This document shows positions 42,164 through 52,129 of a stretch of 64,000 bases of DNA, one piece after another. How positions within the stretch are numbered: position 1 is the first letter of the stretch; the number at the start of each line of letters is the position of its first letter. The stretch spans positions 434,001 through 498,000 of the forward strand of contig NZ_CP132191.1 of NCBI RefSeq assembly GCF_030718845.1. The letters run 5' to 3'. The position numbers and the translations under genes are program-made. Under the pieces are notes generated by a model, which was given only the letters and a program-made list of their open reading frames with translations, had not been told where the DNA came from and did not search any database. Origin of the DNA: Mycoplasma seminis. Lineage in GTDB: Bacteria > Bacillota_I > Bacilli_A > Mycoplasmatales > Metamycoplasmataceae.

Positions 42164-42423
42164 CTACCTCATTTCAAAGTAATAGCTAGTATAATTAATA
42201 TTACTAATAAAACTAGAAATAAAATTGAACTAATCGCAAGACCATAAGCTAGCTTATTCTTGCGATATTTTTTTATTTCAAATTCATCTTGTTGATTTTC
42301 TTTAATAATACTATCTACAAGTTTGGTAAATCTTTTATCATTTTGTGATGAATTTTCCATTTGTAGTGTTTTAGTATTAGTTTTCTTAGATGTTTTTTTA
42401 GTTTTAGTGGTTTTTTGATTCAT
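42160..42423 (-). CDS. Small single-span membrane protein
   Basis: 87 residues, Thr/Lys-rich basic N-terminus (MNQKTTKTKKTSKKTNTK), a charged middle and one hydrophobic segment near the C-terminus (AISSILFLVLLVILIILAI) followed by TLKWGS once TGA is read as Trp. The start overlaps the degV stop by one base (TAATG). Function unknown; likely tail-anchored. Confidence 0.65.
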
Positions 42424-43268
42424 TATTCAAGCTCAAGTTTAGGCATTACTGTAATAGCAAATGCTTCTGGACCTGTATGAATAGCAATAACGCTTGAGGT
42501 GATTTGAGTATGTTGTAATTTAATATCGTATTCTGCAAGTTGTTTTTCTACTTCATTATTAATTTCAGCATCAATTCCATGCATGTAGTTAAATTGGTAT
42601 TTAGAAGCATCTTCAGGGAAGTAAGCAGCTTTTTCAATTGCTTTAGAAATAGCTCCTTGAGGTGTTCTTTTTAAAAATACTGGTGTAACTTTTCCGTGTA
42701 CATCATATTCTAAAATCGGTAACATTTTAATTTTAGACATAATGAATTTTTTCACACCATTTAATCTACCACCTTGAATCATGTATTTCATGTCAAAAGG
42801 TACTAAATAAGTAGCTGATTCTTTATTAATAACTTCTAATTGAGTAAAGATTTCAAATAAGTTTAATCCTTCGTTATAAAGTTTTAAAGCATATTTAGCT
42901 GCAATTACTAATTGAATTCCACTTCAGTGGTTTTCAAATACTTTAACATTCGGAAAATCATTAGCTACAGTTCTAACATGTGAAGAAGTTGATGAAAGTG
43001 CTGGGTGAATTCCAAAATAAATTACATCATCATATTTTTCGCTTGCTTCTTTAACAATAGTATTAATTACTTCTAGTCTTGGACTAGATGACTTAAAGCT
43101 AGTAGCATTTTTAAGTTTTTCTAAAACTTCAACTTTATCTACTAATCCATCTTGATAGACAACATTGTCAATATCAACTTGTAAAGGAATGAATTCAAAT
43201 CCTTCTTTAATTGCATCTTCTTGGTATAAACCTGAAAATGAATCTAATATAATTCCTAATTTTTTCAT
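42423..43268 (-). CDS. DegV family protein
   Basis: 281-residue DegV fold protein; members bind a fatty acid and the FakB relatives present it to a fatty acid kinase. The N-terminal LGIILDSFSGL holds the lipid-contact Ser pair, SSSPRLEVI and HPALSSTSSHVRT are the family TSQPS and SS-G-T regions, MIQGGRLNG is the conserved RGGR-like site, and HTGPEAFAI the C-terminal H-GP. The length is normal. The divergent upstream region holds a small-RNA candidate and the next lipoprotein promoter. Confidence 0.88.
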
Positions 43269-43315
43269 ATTGATATTTTACTAAAATTTTTGATAAATTG
43301 CCTAAAGCATTATGG

Positions 43316-43382
43316 TAAAATAATTTAGCTACATAAGTAGCAAGACAAAGAGGAATAAAGTCGTCGCAAGACGGCTTTTTTT
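43316..43382 (+). ncRNA. Candidate short RNA (about 55 nt)
   Basis: Extended -10 TGGTAAAAT (TAAAAT 43316-43321), predicted start G at 43328, which begins hairpin GCUAC-AUAA-GUAGC (43328-43341). A purine-rich linker AAGACAAAGAGGAATAA follows, then a terminator AGUCGUC-GCAA-GACGGCU with a GNRA loop and seven T (43359-43382). There is no reading frame. It stands alone between divergent degV and a lipoprotein gene. Confidence 0.5.
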
Positions 43383-43474
43383 GTGGAAATTTCCACAAAA
43401 TAACACATTTTTGCTATAAAAACATCCATAAAAGTCTGAAACTTCTATAATTAAATTAGATTATAGGAGCAAAA

Positions 43475-45361
43475 ATGAAAAAAATTAAATATTTAATTCT
43501 AACTAGCGCTACATTAAGTGGGATTTTTGTACCGTTTAGTGTAGTAGCATGTAAAGATAATACTAATGAGTTAAAAGCTCAATTACAGCAATTAAAAATT
43601 GAAACTAATTTAAAAAATGGTATTGATAAAACTAAAGTACTGGCTTCAAGCATTCATATTCAAGATATTGCTACAACAGGATATGAACCAAATATGTATC
43701 TAGTTGAAGTCAAAGGATTAACACCAAATGATGCAAATGGAAGTTTACTAGTTCATTATGAAATTGCCTTTTATACTAAACCAAATATTAAAATTAGTAA
43801 AGACGTTACATTAAATGGATTTCAAACTGCAAATACACAAGTAAATGGAACAAATGATTTCATTAATAAAAGCGATGCAGAATTAATTGCAAAATATCTA
43901 GGTGATAAAAAACCTTCATTAAAACATGAATTAATTAATAAGAAAACTGCATTTGTTGCAAGTAAAGAAGATTTTGTAATTCCACAATTTAATAATACTG
44001 ATACTGAAAAAGTGGAAATTACCTTAATAAGCGTTCCAGATTCTGAAAATATCATGATGCAATTGGATGATTACTTACTTAAAGGAAAAATTAAGGTTAA
44101 TTTTCTAATAAGCATTACATCAAAACAAAATCCTAGTGCAGTTAGAAACCTTAATATGGAATATGAAATTGATGGATATATTTCGCAAGAAAAAGCTAGC
44201 GAAATAATGCAAGCAAATTTAAATCTATTAAAAGAAAATAACTTTAAAATTGATAAAAGTAAACTTGCTATTGATATAGATGATGAAAAATATAAAGGTT
44301 ATAATGAAGCTTTTAAATTCTTAAATGGGACTTATTTTAATAATTCAGTAGCTAAAGCAATTACACCAATAAATCCAGGAAATGATGCGGTAAAAGTAAG
44401 CTTTGAATACAATAAATTAGAAGCACTTCCAGATAAAGGGATATTATTTATTCAACCTTATTTATATTTTGATGATGCTTCGCAAAATCATTTCTTTGCT
44501 TATGCAAATGGTAAACAATATGCAGATGAAAATTCAGTTATTAAATTTGATAATTTACCAGCAAAAGCTTTATCAGCTAACGCAATAGCTTCTTCATATA
44601 AATTATCAGATGCTTTCCATATAGATAAAAATCTTTTAGCTAAAGGGCTTAATAAAGATAAAAGCCAAATTACAGTAAATGATTTAACACTTGAAGCCTT
44701 GCAGCAAGCTTTAGATATTAACCATATGCTAGTGCCTTCAAAAACTAATAAACCTGAAGATAAATTTGATTTAACTGCAAAATTTATTAAAGATTCAGGT
44801 ATTAAAATTAGTAATATTAAAAGCAAAAACGAATATGATGGTAGTGCAGTGATTGAATTTACTTTTAATTCTATTAAACATGAAAATGCTAATGGAACAA
44901 TTTATTTAATTGGTAACAAAAAACAAACAAGTAATTTTGAAGAATTACAACCGGCTAAATTCAGCATTGTATTAAATGGATTAAAACCTACTAAAGATGC
45001 AAGTGAAATTGTGTATGAAGAAAAAGAAGCATTTGATTTAACTAATGATGATTTTGCAAAATTTCTTGATAAATGAGAAGATAAAGAAGACAGATTTGAG
45101 AAAAAAGGTGGAGCATTACAACTTTACAGAAATAACAAACCTCCATTTTTAGGAGTTACTGGTGGTGGAGGAAATAAAAAAGACCAAAATGCTTTCCTTA
45201 CCCTTAAAAGTGAAATTACTTTAACTGATTTAGCTTCAACAGGAAAATCTTCAGGATACTTTGTTGCAAAATTAGATAAAAATAACAAAACTGTAACTGT
45301 ATTTTACAAACTTAAATCACAACCAGATAAGTTCTTTAAGCAAACAATTCAATTTAAATAA
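43475..45361 (+). CDS. Lipoprotein with type 17 lipoprotein-associated domain
   Basis: 628-residue surface lipoprotein, lipobox SVVAC (Cys26). Residues 33-115 form a lipoprotein-associated (type 17) domain with the usual signatures KVLASSI, GYEPNMY and GSLLVHYEI..LNGF. The remaining part, with YLYFDDASQNHFFAY, NLPAKALSANAIASSYK and a C-terminal Gly-rich GVTGGGGNKKD, is shared in order with the next gene, so the two are tandem paralogues. Function unknown; probably antigenic. SD AGGAG; TATAAT-like box near 43447. It ends in a strong hairpin. Confidence 0.85.
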
Positions 45362-45366
45362 TCTTA

Positions 45367-45396
45367 TCCACCATATGGAAAATATGGTGGTTTTTT
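45367..45396 (+). terminator. Terminator between the paralogous lipoproteins
   Basis: CCACCATAT / ATATGGTGG stem and six T. Confidence 0.85.
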
Positions 45397-45509
45397 CCAC
45401 AATTTATGAAAAAATGTGGAACATTTCCTTATTTTGCTATATAGCAGCTGTAAAGTGCTAGAATGGAGTTAGTAAATGAAAATAAAGCCAAAGGCTTAAA
45501 AGGGGAATT

Positions 45510-48401
45510 ATGCGTAAATTTACTAAAACATTATTAATTACTTTAGGTGGTGCTACTGCAACAGCATTACCATTAATTTCTATTTCATGTGGTAAAACCG
45601 AAGCTACTAAAGAAGAAGTAGAGAAAAAACTTAAAGAAACTAAAGTAGTTGTTGATACAGTTCAAGGAGTTAATAAAGCAGAAGTGCTTGCTTCAACTAT
45701 TACAACACAACAACTTGCTTTTAGCGGATATGATCCAAAAATATTTAAAGTAACAGTCGGAACATTATCTGCTGATGATAAAGCAGGAACATTAAGTGTT
45801 CCTTATACATTACAATCTATTAAATATGAATCTGTAAAATCAGATGGATTAGTTGCAACTATTACAGGATTTAAAACAGCAGCAGCAACTGATACTCCTG
45901 CTCCAGCAGCTAAAACAGAACAACAAGTTCAAGAAGAATTAAATAATATTAAATTATCTGTTGCTTTACAAGGTGTAAATGCTGCAACAATTAAAGCATC
46001 AGAAGTAAAACAATCTCAAATTAATGTAACAGGATATGATTCAAAAGATTTCACTCTTACATATGGAACATTAGCACCAAATGATAAAACAGGAATATTA
46101 ACCATTCCTTATACATTAACATCAAATCAATTTAATACTTTAAAGAAAACTGGTGATTTACAACTTGATGGATTTAAAGTTGAAGCAGCAGAAGATGGTT
46201 CTGGTAAAGATAATAGCGGAACTACAGGACAACCTGGAAAAGATGACAAACAACCAGGTGATTCAACAGGTACAGATCAAGGTGGTAAAGAAAAAGAACC
46301 TAGCCAACCTGGAAAAGAAAATCCTGAAGTAAAACCAGGTGATGAAAAAACACCTGCTGAATCAGGAAATGATCAAACCAAGCCAGGTGAAGGTGATAAA
46401 CAACCTGGAAAAGAAACTCCTGAAGTAAAACCTGGTGAAGGACAACCGAGTGATAAAACAGGCGGAGAAGATACTGGGAAACAACCTGTTGAACCAGGTA
46501 AAGAAGAACCTAAACCAGGAACAGATGTAACACCAGGGACAACTCCAGTAGAAGGTGGTGAAAATAAAACTCCAGGAACAGCAGATGGTTCAGAAAAAGA
46601 AAAACCAGCTGTAACTCCAGGTGAAGGAACTGAAGAGGGTAAAAAAGATACTCCTGAAGAAAAACAACCTGAAACACCTACACCAAGCACAGGAGATGAT
46701 AAAAATAAGGAACAACCTACTGTAACGCCAGGTACAACACCTACAGATGGTGATAAAAAAGAAACTCCAGAAGGAGCAGCACCAGCTGACAAAGAACAAC
46801 CAAAAGAAGAAGCAAAAGTTACAAAAGCATCTGAATTAACAGCAGAACAATTTGCTACATTAATTGGTGAAGCTAAACCTACAATTAAAGATGAAGCTAA
46901 AGAAAAAACAGCATTCGATGCAGCTATTGCTGATTTAAATACTCCTACAGTAGAAAATGCTGATTATGTAATTGAATTCTTAAGTAGTAAAAAAGATGCA
47001 CCTACATTCACAACAAATATAGGAAAAGTTTTATTTAATGAAAAAACTCCTACAGATGAAAAAACTGAAGTTGAAAATAGATTATTCGCTGGTGAAAGAA
47101 AAGTAAATTATTCAATTAAAGTTACTTCAAAAACAGATAATAAAGACTTTAAAGTATTTGAAAAAGAATTCCTTGTTTCAGGTTATAAAACTAAAGAACA
47201 AGTAATGGAAATTCTTAAAGCTGCAAAACCAGCAGTAAAAGAACAAATTAATACAGATGTTATTACTATTGAACCTTCTACAGAAAAAGGATATTCTGTA
47301 GCATATAAATTCTTACATGGTAAATATACTTCATTTAATAAATTAGATGCTATATCACTTGAAGAAGGGCCTAAATTAAAAGTAGCATATAAATTAGTTG
47401 AAGGTGATACAACAAAAGGAACAGCTAAAGTATTACCAATTATTTACTATGATAATGCTTCTAAAAACTTCTACTTTGTATACAAAGATTTATCAACAGA
47501 ACGTAAAGATGATGATTACTTACAATTAAACGGACTTCCAATTCCTGCTTTATCAGCTAAAGCAATTGCAGACAACTACAAAGGTACAGATGGACCAACA
47601 GGTGTTTATGAAATTGATGCTAAAGTGGTAGAAAAAAATGCTGGAAAACCTTTAAGTGAATTATATCCATCAGAAATTACTATGGATATGCTTAAAGATT
47701 CATTGGTATCTCAACCAGCTACATTAATTGGTTCAGCACCTGAAGATAAATATCAAATAACAGCTGAAATGCTAAAAGAAATGAATGGAACAATCACAGG
47801 AATTAAACACAAAGATGATTTAGATCCTTATGTTATTGTTACAGTTCAATTTGATACTGTTAAAGTAGAAAATGGAATTTACTACATTTCTAAGAAAGAA
47901 GCTGCAACTAAAGATTATGAAGTAGCTAAAAATGCTAAAGGAGAATTTTCAGTTAGACTTGCAGGGTTAAAAGTTAAAACTCCTGAACCTGATACTTCTA
48001 CTCCAAAGCCAGGAACAAATGTTGGGGGGAAAGATAACACTACTCCAGCTACACCTATTGTACAAGGAACAGCATTTAAATTAGCAGAAACAGCGACAGC
48101 TGCAAATATCGAAAACGTTATAAAAGCAAAAAGTGCAAATGCAAATAATTTTGATTTACAATACTATGATAAAAGAGGTTACTTTGGTATAAAAGGTAGT
48201 GGTAATATATCTAATAGTGCATTATTGTTATTAAACAATGTACCAAGCGATGAAATTAAACTTGTTACACTTAAAGGTAAAAACAAAGGAATCCTCAATT
48301 GTGGTTCATACGATGCAACAACCAAAACATTAACAGTTAAATATCAACAAAAAATCAATAATGAATTTAAAGATGTACAACAATCATTTGTATTAGCTTA
48401 A
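45510..48401 (+). CDS. Large lipoprotein, two type 17 domains and a Pro/Gly/Glu linker
   Basis: 963-residue paralogue of the preceding lipoprotein. Lipobox ISISC (Cys27). Two type 17 domains (about 30-130 and 140-232; VLASTI, GYDPKIF, GTLSVPY, then a second set) are followed by a ~200-residue linker rich in Pro, Gly, Glu, Lys and Thr (residues 232-433; motifs like KPGEG, TPGTTP), then the shared C-terminal region (YDNASKNFYFVY, GLPIPALSAKAIADNYK) and a final domain after a second short TPKPGTN linker. I see no Trp codon, TGA or TGG, in the whole gene. It has a separate SD (AGGGGAA) and terminator. Function unknown; a stalked surface antigen is the likeliest reading. Confidence 0.86.
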   Translation: MRKFTKTLLITLGGATATALPLISISCGKTEATKEEVEKKLKETKVVVDTVQGVNKAEVLASTITTQQLAFSGYDPKIFKVTVGTLSADDKAGTLSVPYTLQSIKYESVKSDGLVATITGFKTAAATDTPAPAAKTEQQVQEELNNIKLSVALQGVNAATIKASEVKQSQINVTGYDSKDFTLTYGTLAPNDKTGILTIPYTLTSNQFNTLKKTGDLQLDGFKVEAAEDGSGKDNSGTTGQPGKDDKQPGDSTGTDQGGKEKEPSQPGKENPEVKPGDEKTPAESGNDQTKPGEGDKQPGKETPEVKPGEGQPSDKTGGEDTGKQPVEPGKEEPKPGTDVTPGTTPVEGGENKTPGTADGSEKEKPAVTPGEGTEEGKKDTPEEKQPETPTPSTGDDKNKEQPTVTPGTTPTDGDKKETPEGAAPADKEQPKEEAKVTKASELTAEQFATLIGEAKPTIKDEAKEKTAFDAAIADLNTPTVENADYVIEFLSSKKDAPTFTTNIGKVLFNEKTPTDEKTEVENRLFAGERKVNYSIKVTSKTDNKDFKVFEKEFLVSGYKTKEQVMEILKAAKPAVKEQINTDVITIEPSTEKGYSVAYKFLHGKYTSFNKLDAISLEEGPKLKVAYKLVEGDTTKGTAKVLPIIYYDNASKNFYFVYKDLSTERKDDDYLQLNGLPIPALSAKAIADNYKGTDGPTGVYEIDAKVVEKNAGKPLSELYPSEITMDMLKDSLVSQPATLIGSAPEDKYQITAEMLKEMNGTITGIKHKDDLDPYVIVTVQFDTVKVENGIYYISKKEAATKDYEVAKNAKGEFSVRLAGLKVKTPEPDTSTPKPGTNVGGKDNTTPATPIVQGTAFKLAETATAANIENVIKAKSANANNFDLQYYDKRGYFGIKGSGNISNSALLLLNNVPSDEIKLVTLKGKNKGILNCGSYDATTKTLTVKYQQKINNEFKDVQQSFVLA

Positions 48402-48419
48402 TTCTAATAAGCCTTAAAT

Positions 48420-48454
48420 AGAGTTGTGGTAGTACCACAATTCTTTTATTTTTT
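48420..48454 (+). terminator. Terminator after the large lipoprotein
   Basis: AGTTGTGG-tagta-CCACAATT stem followed by a T-rich tail. Confidence 0.75.
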
Positions 48455-48504
48455 GCCTAAAAATAAAGAGATATATAAATTAAAAATTACTTTATAATTT
48501 AAAT

Positions 48505-48843
48505 ATGAATGAAATCAATTTAAAAAGAAAAGAGGCACAACTACATCAATTAATTGCTGATATTGTTTCGAAGGATATCACAAATGTAAATGTAATTGAT
48601 CCTGTAGTTATGGACGTAGTACTATCCAATGACCTTTCTCACGTTAAAGTTTTTGTAACTTTACTTTCTAATGAAACAAAAGGAATCGAAGCATTAAACA
48701 ATGCTTCAGGATATGTTAGAAAAGTATTATCAAAATCTTTAAACTGGAGAAAAGTGCCTAATGTTCATTTTTATTTAGACACGGTATCTAAAAATGGCCA
48801 AAAAATCGATGAGATACTAGCAAAAATAAAAAACGAACAATAA
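48505..48843 (+). CDS. rbfA: Ribosome-binding factor A
   Basis: 112-residue KH-like protein needed for late 16S rRNA maturation of the 30S subunit. LKRKEAQLHQLIADIVSKDI is the RbfA N-terminal helix; VKVFVTLL corresponds to KVYVSIL, ALNNASGYVRKVLSKSLNWRKVPNVHFYLD to the core A-G-R..L...l..R..P.l.F..D. The length fits the family. A TATAAT-like box (ACTTTATAATTT) ends about 9 bases before the ATG with no SD, suggesting a leaderless mRNA. Confidence 0.92.
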   Translation: MNEINLKRKEAQLHQLIADIVSKDITNVNVIDPVVMDVVLSNDLSHVKVFVTLLSNETKGIEALNNASGYVRKVLSKSLNWRKVPNVHFYLDTVSKNGQKIDEILAKIKNEQ

Positions 48844-48883
48844 TTTAATGTACACAAACTTAATTAAGTTGAAAGGACGAATA

Positions 48884-50410
48884 ATGTCAAAAGTAGGAAA
48901 ATTTTTATTAGTAGGTGTTGGTGGGCTTGCGATCGGAGCAGCTGCTGTAGCAATCCCAAGTGTTATTTTTAAAAACCAAAGAACATACTACGCTGAAGAA
49001 ACAGAATTTAATAAAGACAAATCTAACTTAAAAGTTGCTGTTGCTGACAGTGTTGATAAAAACACAGTCTTAGCATCACAAGTTACTAAAGAACAAGTTA
49101 TTTTTTCAGGATACAACAAAAAATTATTTGAAGTTTCTTTAGGAGAAGGTAAAAATACAGTTAGAAACACACCAATTGCTCAATTAAATGGTCTAGCTGT
49201 AAACCAAAGTACAGCTCCTGTTGCAACAGCAGGTGTTGAATTAGGACTTGAATCAGATGATACAAAAGGAACATTAACAGTAACATATATGTTTAAATCA
49301 AAAACATATTCAGATTTAACATATGTTCCAACTGAAAAAGTTGTTTTCACAGGATTTAAATTAAGCAAAGAATCTGCAACAAGAAATGCATTACTTGCAG
49401 CAGTTGCTAATACAGCTCAACCAATTGCTGAAGCATGAAACACAACAGCAGATGCAATGAAAGACGCTGAAAAAGCTAATAAAGTTAAAGCATACGGAAA
49501 AGTTGTTGCTGAAGAACTTCAAAAACACAACTATGCTGTTATTGCTGCAGTTGAATCAACATTACCAGCTGAAAACTTTGCTAAAGTAAGTGCAATTTAC
49601 AACCAAGTTGCTGGAAAATTAAATGATGTTTTAGTTGATGCATTTAAATATGCAACAAGTGAACAAGCTAAAGAAAAAGCTGGATTAGCTGCAGTTAAAG
49701 ACTTCTTATCTGTAGAAAAAATGACAGCAATTAAAAACGATATGGCTGATGTATTAGTTAACAATAAAGATAACATTGCTTCATTCGGAAACGCAATTTT
49801 TGCTTCATTAAAAGAAAATGAATCAACAAAATCAATTACAACACTTGATAACTTCATTGAAAAAATGACAGAATTCTTTAAAGAACAAATCCAAACAATT
49901 GCTGATCAAGTTAAAGCAAAAGAAATTTCAACCGCAAAAGGACACAATGCTATTGTTGATTCATTTAAATCAATCTTACCTGAATTAAGAAAAGCAGCCG
50001 TTGCTAAAGCACACGAATTACTTCCTGTTGAAACAGAATACAATGCTGTTAAAGAAGTTCTTAAATCACAATATGAAGCTTTAGAAACTCAAGCAAAAGC
50101 AAACGTTGAATTATTAATGAACAAGACAAAAGACTTAGCTACATTAATTGATGATTTAAAAGCACTTGATGTTCAAAGAGCTAAAGCAGCAGCTGAAAAA
50201 GCTGAAAAAGAAAAACAAGCTAAAATTGCTAAAGAATTAGCTGATAAAAAAGCTGAATTAGTTAAACAATTAGCTGAACTTAAAAACTTAACTTCAGCTC
50301 AAGTAAAACTTTATACAGATAAAATTAATTCTGCTAAAGATTTAGAAGAAGCTCAAAAAGCATTTAATGATGCTAAAGCTGTAAATCCTGAAATGAACAA
50401 AGACAAATAG
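48884..50410 (+). CDS. Membrane-anchored surface protein with type 17 domain
   Basis: 508 residues. The N-terminus is an uncleaved hydrophobic anchor (FLLVGVGGLAIGAAAVAIPSVIF) without a lipobox Cys. Residues 45-165 form a type 17 lipoprotein-associated domain (VLASQV, SGYNKKLFEVSL, GTLTVTYMFKS, VVFTGFKL). The rest is a Lys/Ala/Glu helical region ending in a coiled coil (KAAAEKAEKEKQAKIAKEL). The start at 48884 is chosen over the upstream in-frame ATG at 48848 because GAAAGGACGA precedes it and the earlier codons are untypical. It is followed by a terminator. Function unknown; adhesin-like architecture. Confidence 0.82.
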
Positions 50411-50421
50411 TATTAAACTAT

Positions 50422-50460
50422 TAAATGTGTAATTTAGTTTAACTAAATTATGCATTTTTT
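50422..50460 (+). terminator. Terminator after the anchored surface protein
   Basis: AAATG..AATTTAGT / ACTAAATT..CATTT stem followed by a T-run. Confidence 0.75.
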
Positions 50461-50559
50461 ATTTGCTTGTTTTTAACCTAAAAAGAAAAATAATTTTAAA
50501 ATGCTATAGCATAGTGCTAAAAATATTTAAGAAATAAACATATTAAATAATATGTTTTG

Positions 50560-50632
50560 TATAATTCTTTTGAGTATTTTAAGTACTCCTTGGCTAAAAA
50601 GCCCAGAAAAAGACCATAAGGAGAAAATAATC
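50560..50632 (+). promoter_or_regulatory. rpsF promoter and structured leader
   Basis: TATAAT at 50560-50565 and a predicted start G at 50572, which begins hairpin GAGUA-UUUUAAG-UACUC (50572-50588). A second hairpin GGCU-aaaaa-GCC follows (50592-50603), then SD AAGGAG. Leaders of rpsF operons in many bacteria bind the S6:S18 complex for autoregulation; whether this one does cannot be decided from sequence alone. Confidence 0.5.
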
Positions 50633-51037
50633 ATGAACAAATACGAAATCATGACTATCGTAAGCCCTAAAGCTGATGTTAAAGTTTTAAACGACTTATT
50701 AACAGAAGTTTTTGGAAAAGGTGTTTCTAAAGTTGAAACATTAGACAGAAAAGAACTTGCTTACGAAATTAACAAATCAAAACAAGCTCAATACGTTCTT
50801 GCTTTAGTTGAAGCAGAAGGTAACGCAATTGCTGAATTTACACGTCGTTCAAACATCGTTAAAGATATTTGAAGAGTACTTGTAATTAACTTAGATACTG
50901 AAAAAGGTTACAACAAAAAAGCTGATGAAAAAGCTAAAGCACGTGGAAGAAAAAGAGTTGCTAAAGATGCTGACGGTGCTGTAAAAGTTTCAAAACCACG
51001 TCAACCTAGAGTTAAAAAAGAAAACACAGAAAAATAG
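50633..51037 (+). CDS. rpsF: 30S ribosomal protein S6
   Basis: 134-residue S6, which binds 16S rRNA as a heterodimer with S18. MNKYEIMTIVSP is the classical N-terminus; GKGVSKVETLDRKELAYEINKSKQAQYVLALVEAEG and FTRRSNIVKDIWRVLVINLD complete the ferredoxin-like fold. The C-terminal 35 residues are a basic tail (KARGRKRVAKD...KPRQPRVKKE), longer than in E. coli. The start at 50633 is chosen because of SD AAGGAG and homology, not the earlier in-frame ATG. First gene of rpsF-ssb-rpsR. Confidence 0.96.
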
Positions 51038-51060
51038 TGCTTTCATAATGAAGGAGTAAT

Positions 51061-51633
51061 ATGTACAATAAAATTACATTAGTAGGTCGCATAACAAATT
51101 CACCAGAGCTTTCACATACATCAAATAATGTTGCATACTTAAGAACTACTATTGCTGTTAATCGACCAAATTACAGCAATAATAATGCAGATGTAACAGA
51201 TTTTATACCTCTTGTAGCTTGAAGAGCTACTGCTGAATTTATCGCTAATAATCTCACTAAAGGTTCTCTTATTTTAGTTGAAGGTTCACTTCACTCTTCA
51301 CAATATAATAGCAATCAAACTAATCAATTAGTTCGTTCACTTGATGTGACTGTAGATCGTGTTGTTGCTCTTGAATCTCGTGCAGTACGTGATGCAAGAA
51401 ACAATGCAAATGCTAATTCATTTACACCTGCGCCTACACCTTCAAACAACGCTAATATCAACAGAAATAATCAAAGAGCTTATAGCAGAAACGAGAATTT
51501 AGATTATTCTGCATATAATCCAAATGCTCAAGCTAACACTCAAACTGTTGAAATACAACAACAAAATGCTAAATCACCAGAAGTTGAACAAGATATTTCA
51601 GAATTATTCAACTTTGGAGAAGATTTAGATTAA
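51061..51633 (+). CDS. ssb: Single-stranded DNA-binding protein
   Basis: 190-residue SSB. The OB fold covers residues 1-108 ([57 protein letters not shown]). The C-terminal half is a flexible Asn/Ala/Gln-rich linker ending in an acidic tip [12 protein letters not shown], which stands in for the usual DDDLPF protein-docking tail; the final Pro-Phe is absent. It lies between rpsF and rpsR as in most firmicutes. SD AAGGAG. Confidence 0.95.
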
Positions 51634-51646
51634 TAAAGGAGACAAA

Positions 51647-51910
51647 ATGGCTTACATTAAACGTAACAAAAAAGGTTTTGGAAGAAAAAAGACATGTGAA
51701 TTTTGTGATAACCACATGGAATATGTTGACTACAAAAATGTTGAATTATTAAACAAATTTGTAACAGCAACAGGACAAATCAAAGCAAAAGCAACAACAG
51801 GAACATGTGCTAAACACCAAAGAAAAGTAGCTAACGCAATTAAAAGAGCTAGATTTATCGCTTTAATGCCTTACCACGTTGTTAGACCACGTGTTGCTAA
51901 AGGTAACTAA
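51647..51910 (+). CDS. rpsR: 30S ribosomal protein S18
   Basis: 87-residue S18, partner of S6 on the 30S platform. Core IKARATTGTC-type signature appears as [32 protein letters not shown]. The N-terminus has CEFC and, with the later Cys and His of TGTCAKH, could form a zinc site, the C+ form of S18. SD AAAGGAG. The operon ends at the hairpin at 51974-51997. Confidence 0.96.
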   Translation: MAYIKRNKKGFGRKKTCEFCDNHMEYVDYKNVELLNKFVTATGQIKAKATTGTCAKHQRKVANAIKRARFIALMPYHVVRPRVAKGN

Positions 51911-51973
51911 TACTGGTTTAATACTCATTCCTTTGTACAAAGATACAAATAATTAAAACCAAATATATATTTG

Positions 51974-51997
51974 AAAGGGAGCAATTGCTCCTTTTTT
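51974..51997 (+). terminator. Terminator of rpsF-ssb-rpsR
   Basis: AAGGGAGCAATTGCTCC palindromic stem followed by six T. Confidence 0.9.
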
Positions 51998-52059
51998 GTA
52001 TTTCTTTTTTAACTAAATGCAAGCATCAAAAAGCTAAAAATTTTTATAAAAAAATATAT

Positions 52060-52112
52060 TACTATTTAGTAATTTAGTTTTATAATATTACTATACATTA
52101 CCATACAGTAAT
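52060..52112 (+). promoter_or_regulatory. Promoter of the ABC/aromatic-motif operon with two operator-like palindromes
   Basis: TATAAT (52081-52086) is flanked by two inverted repeats with the same arms: ATTACTATTTAGTAAT (about 52059-52074) just upstream, and ATATTACT..14..AGTAATAT (about 52085-52114) just downstream. The shared ATTACT/AGTAAT half sites straddling a -10 box look like repressor binding sites (for example GntR/YtrA type). No regulator gene is adjacent. Confidence 0.55.
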
Positions 52113-52129
52113 ATAAAGAAAGGACAAAT

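Noticed and set aside
46373-46792. Minus-strand Gly/Val/Ser/Pro-rich frame in the large lipoprotein
   Set aside because: Reverse reading of the Pro/Gly/Glu linker; no initiation signals.
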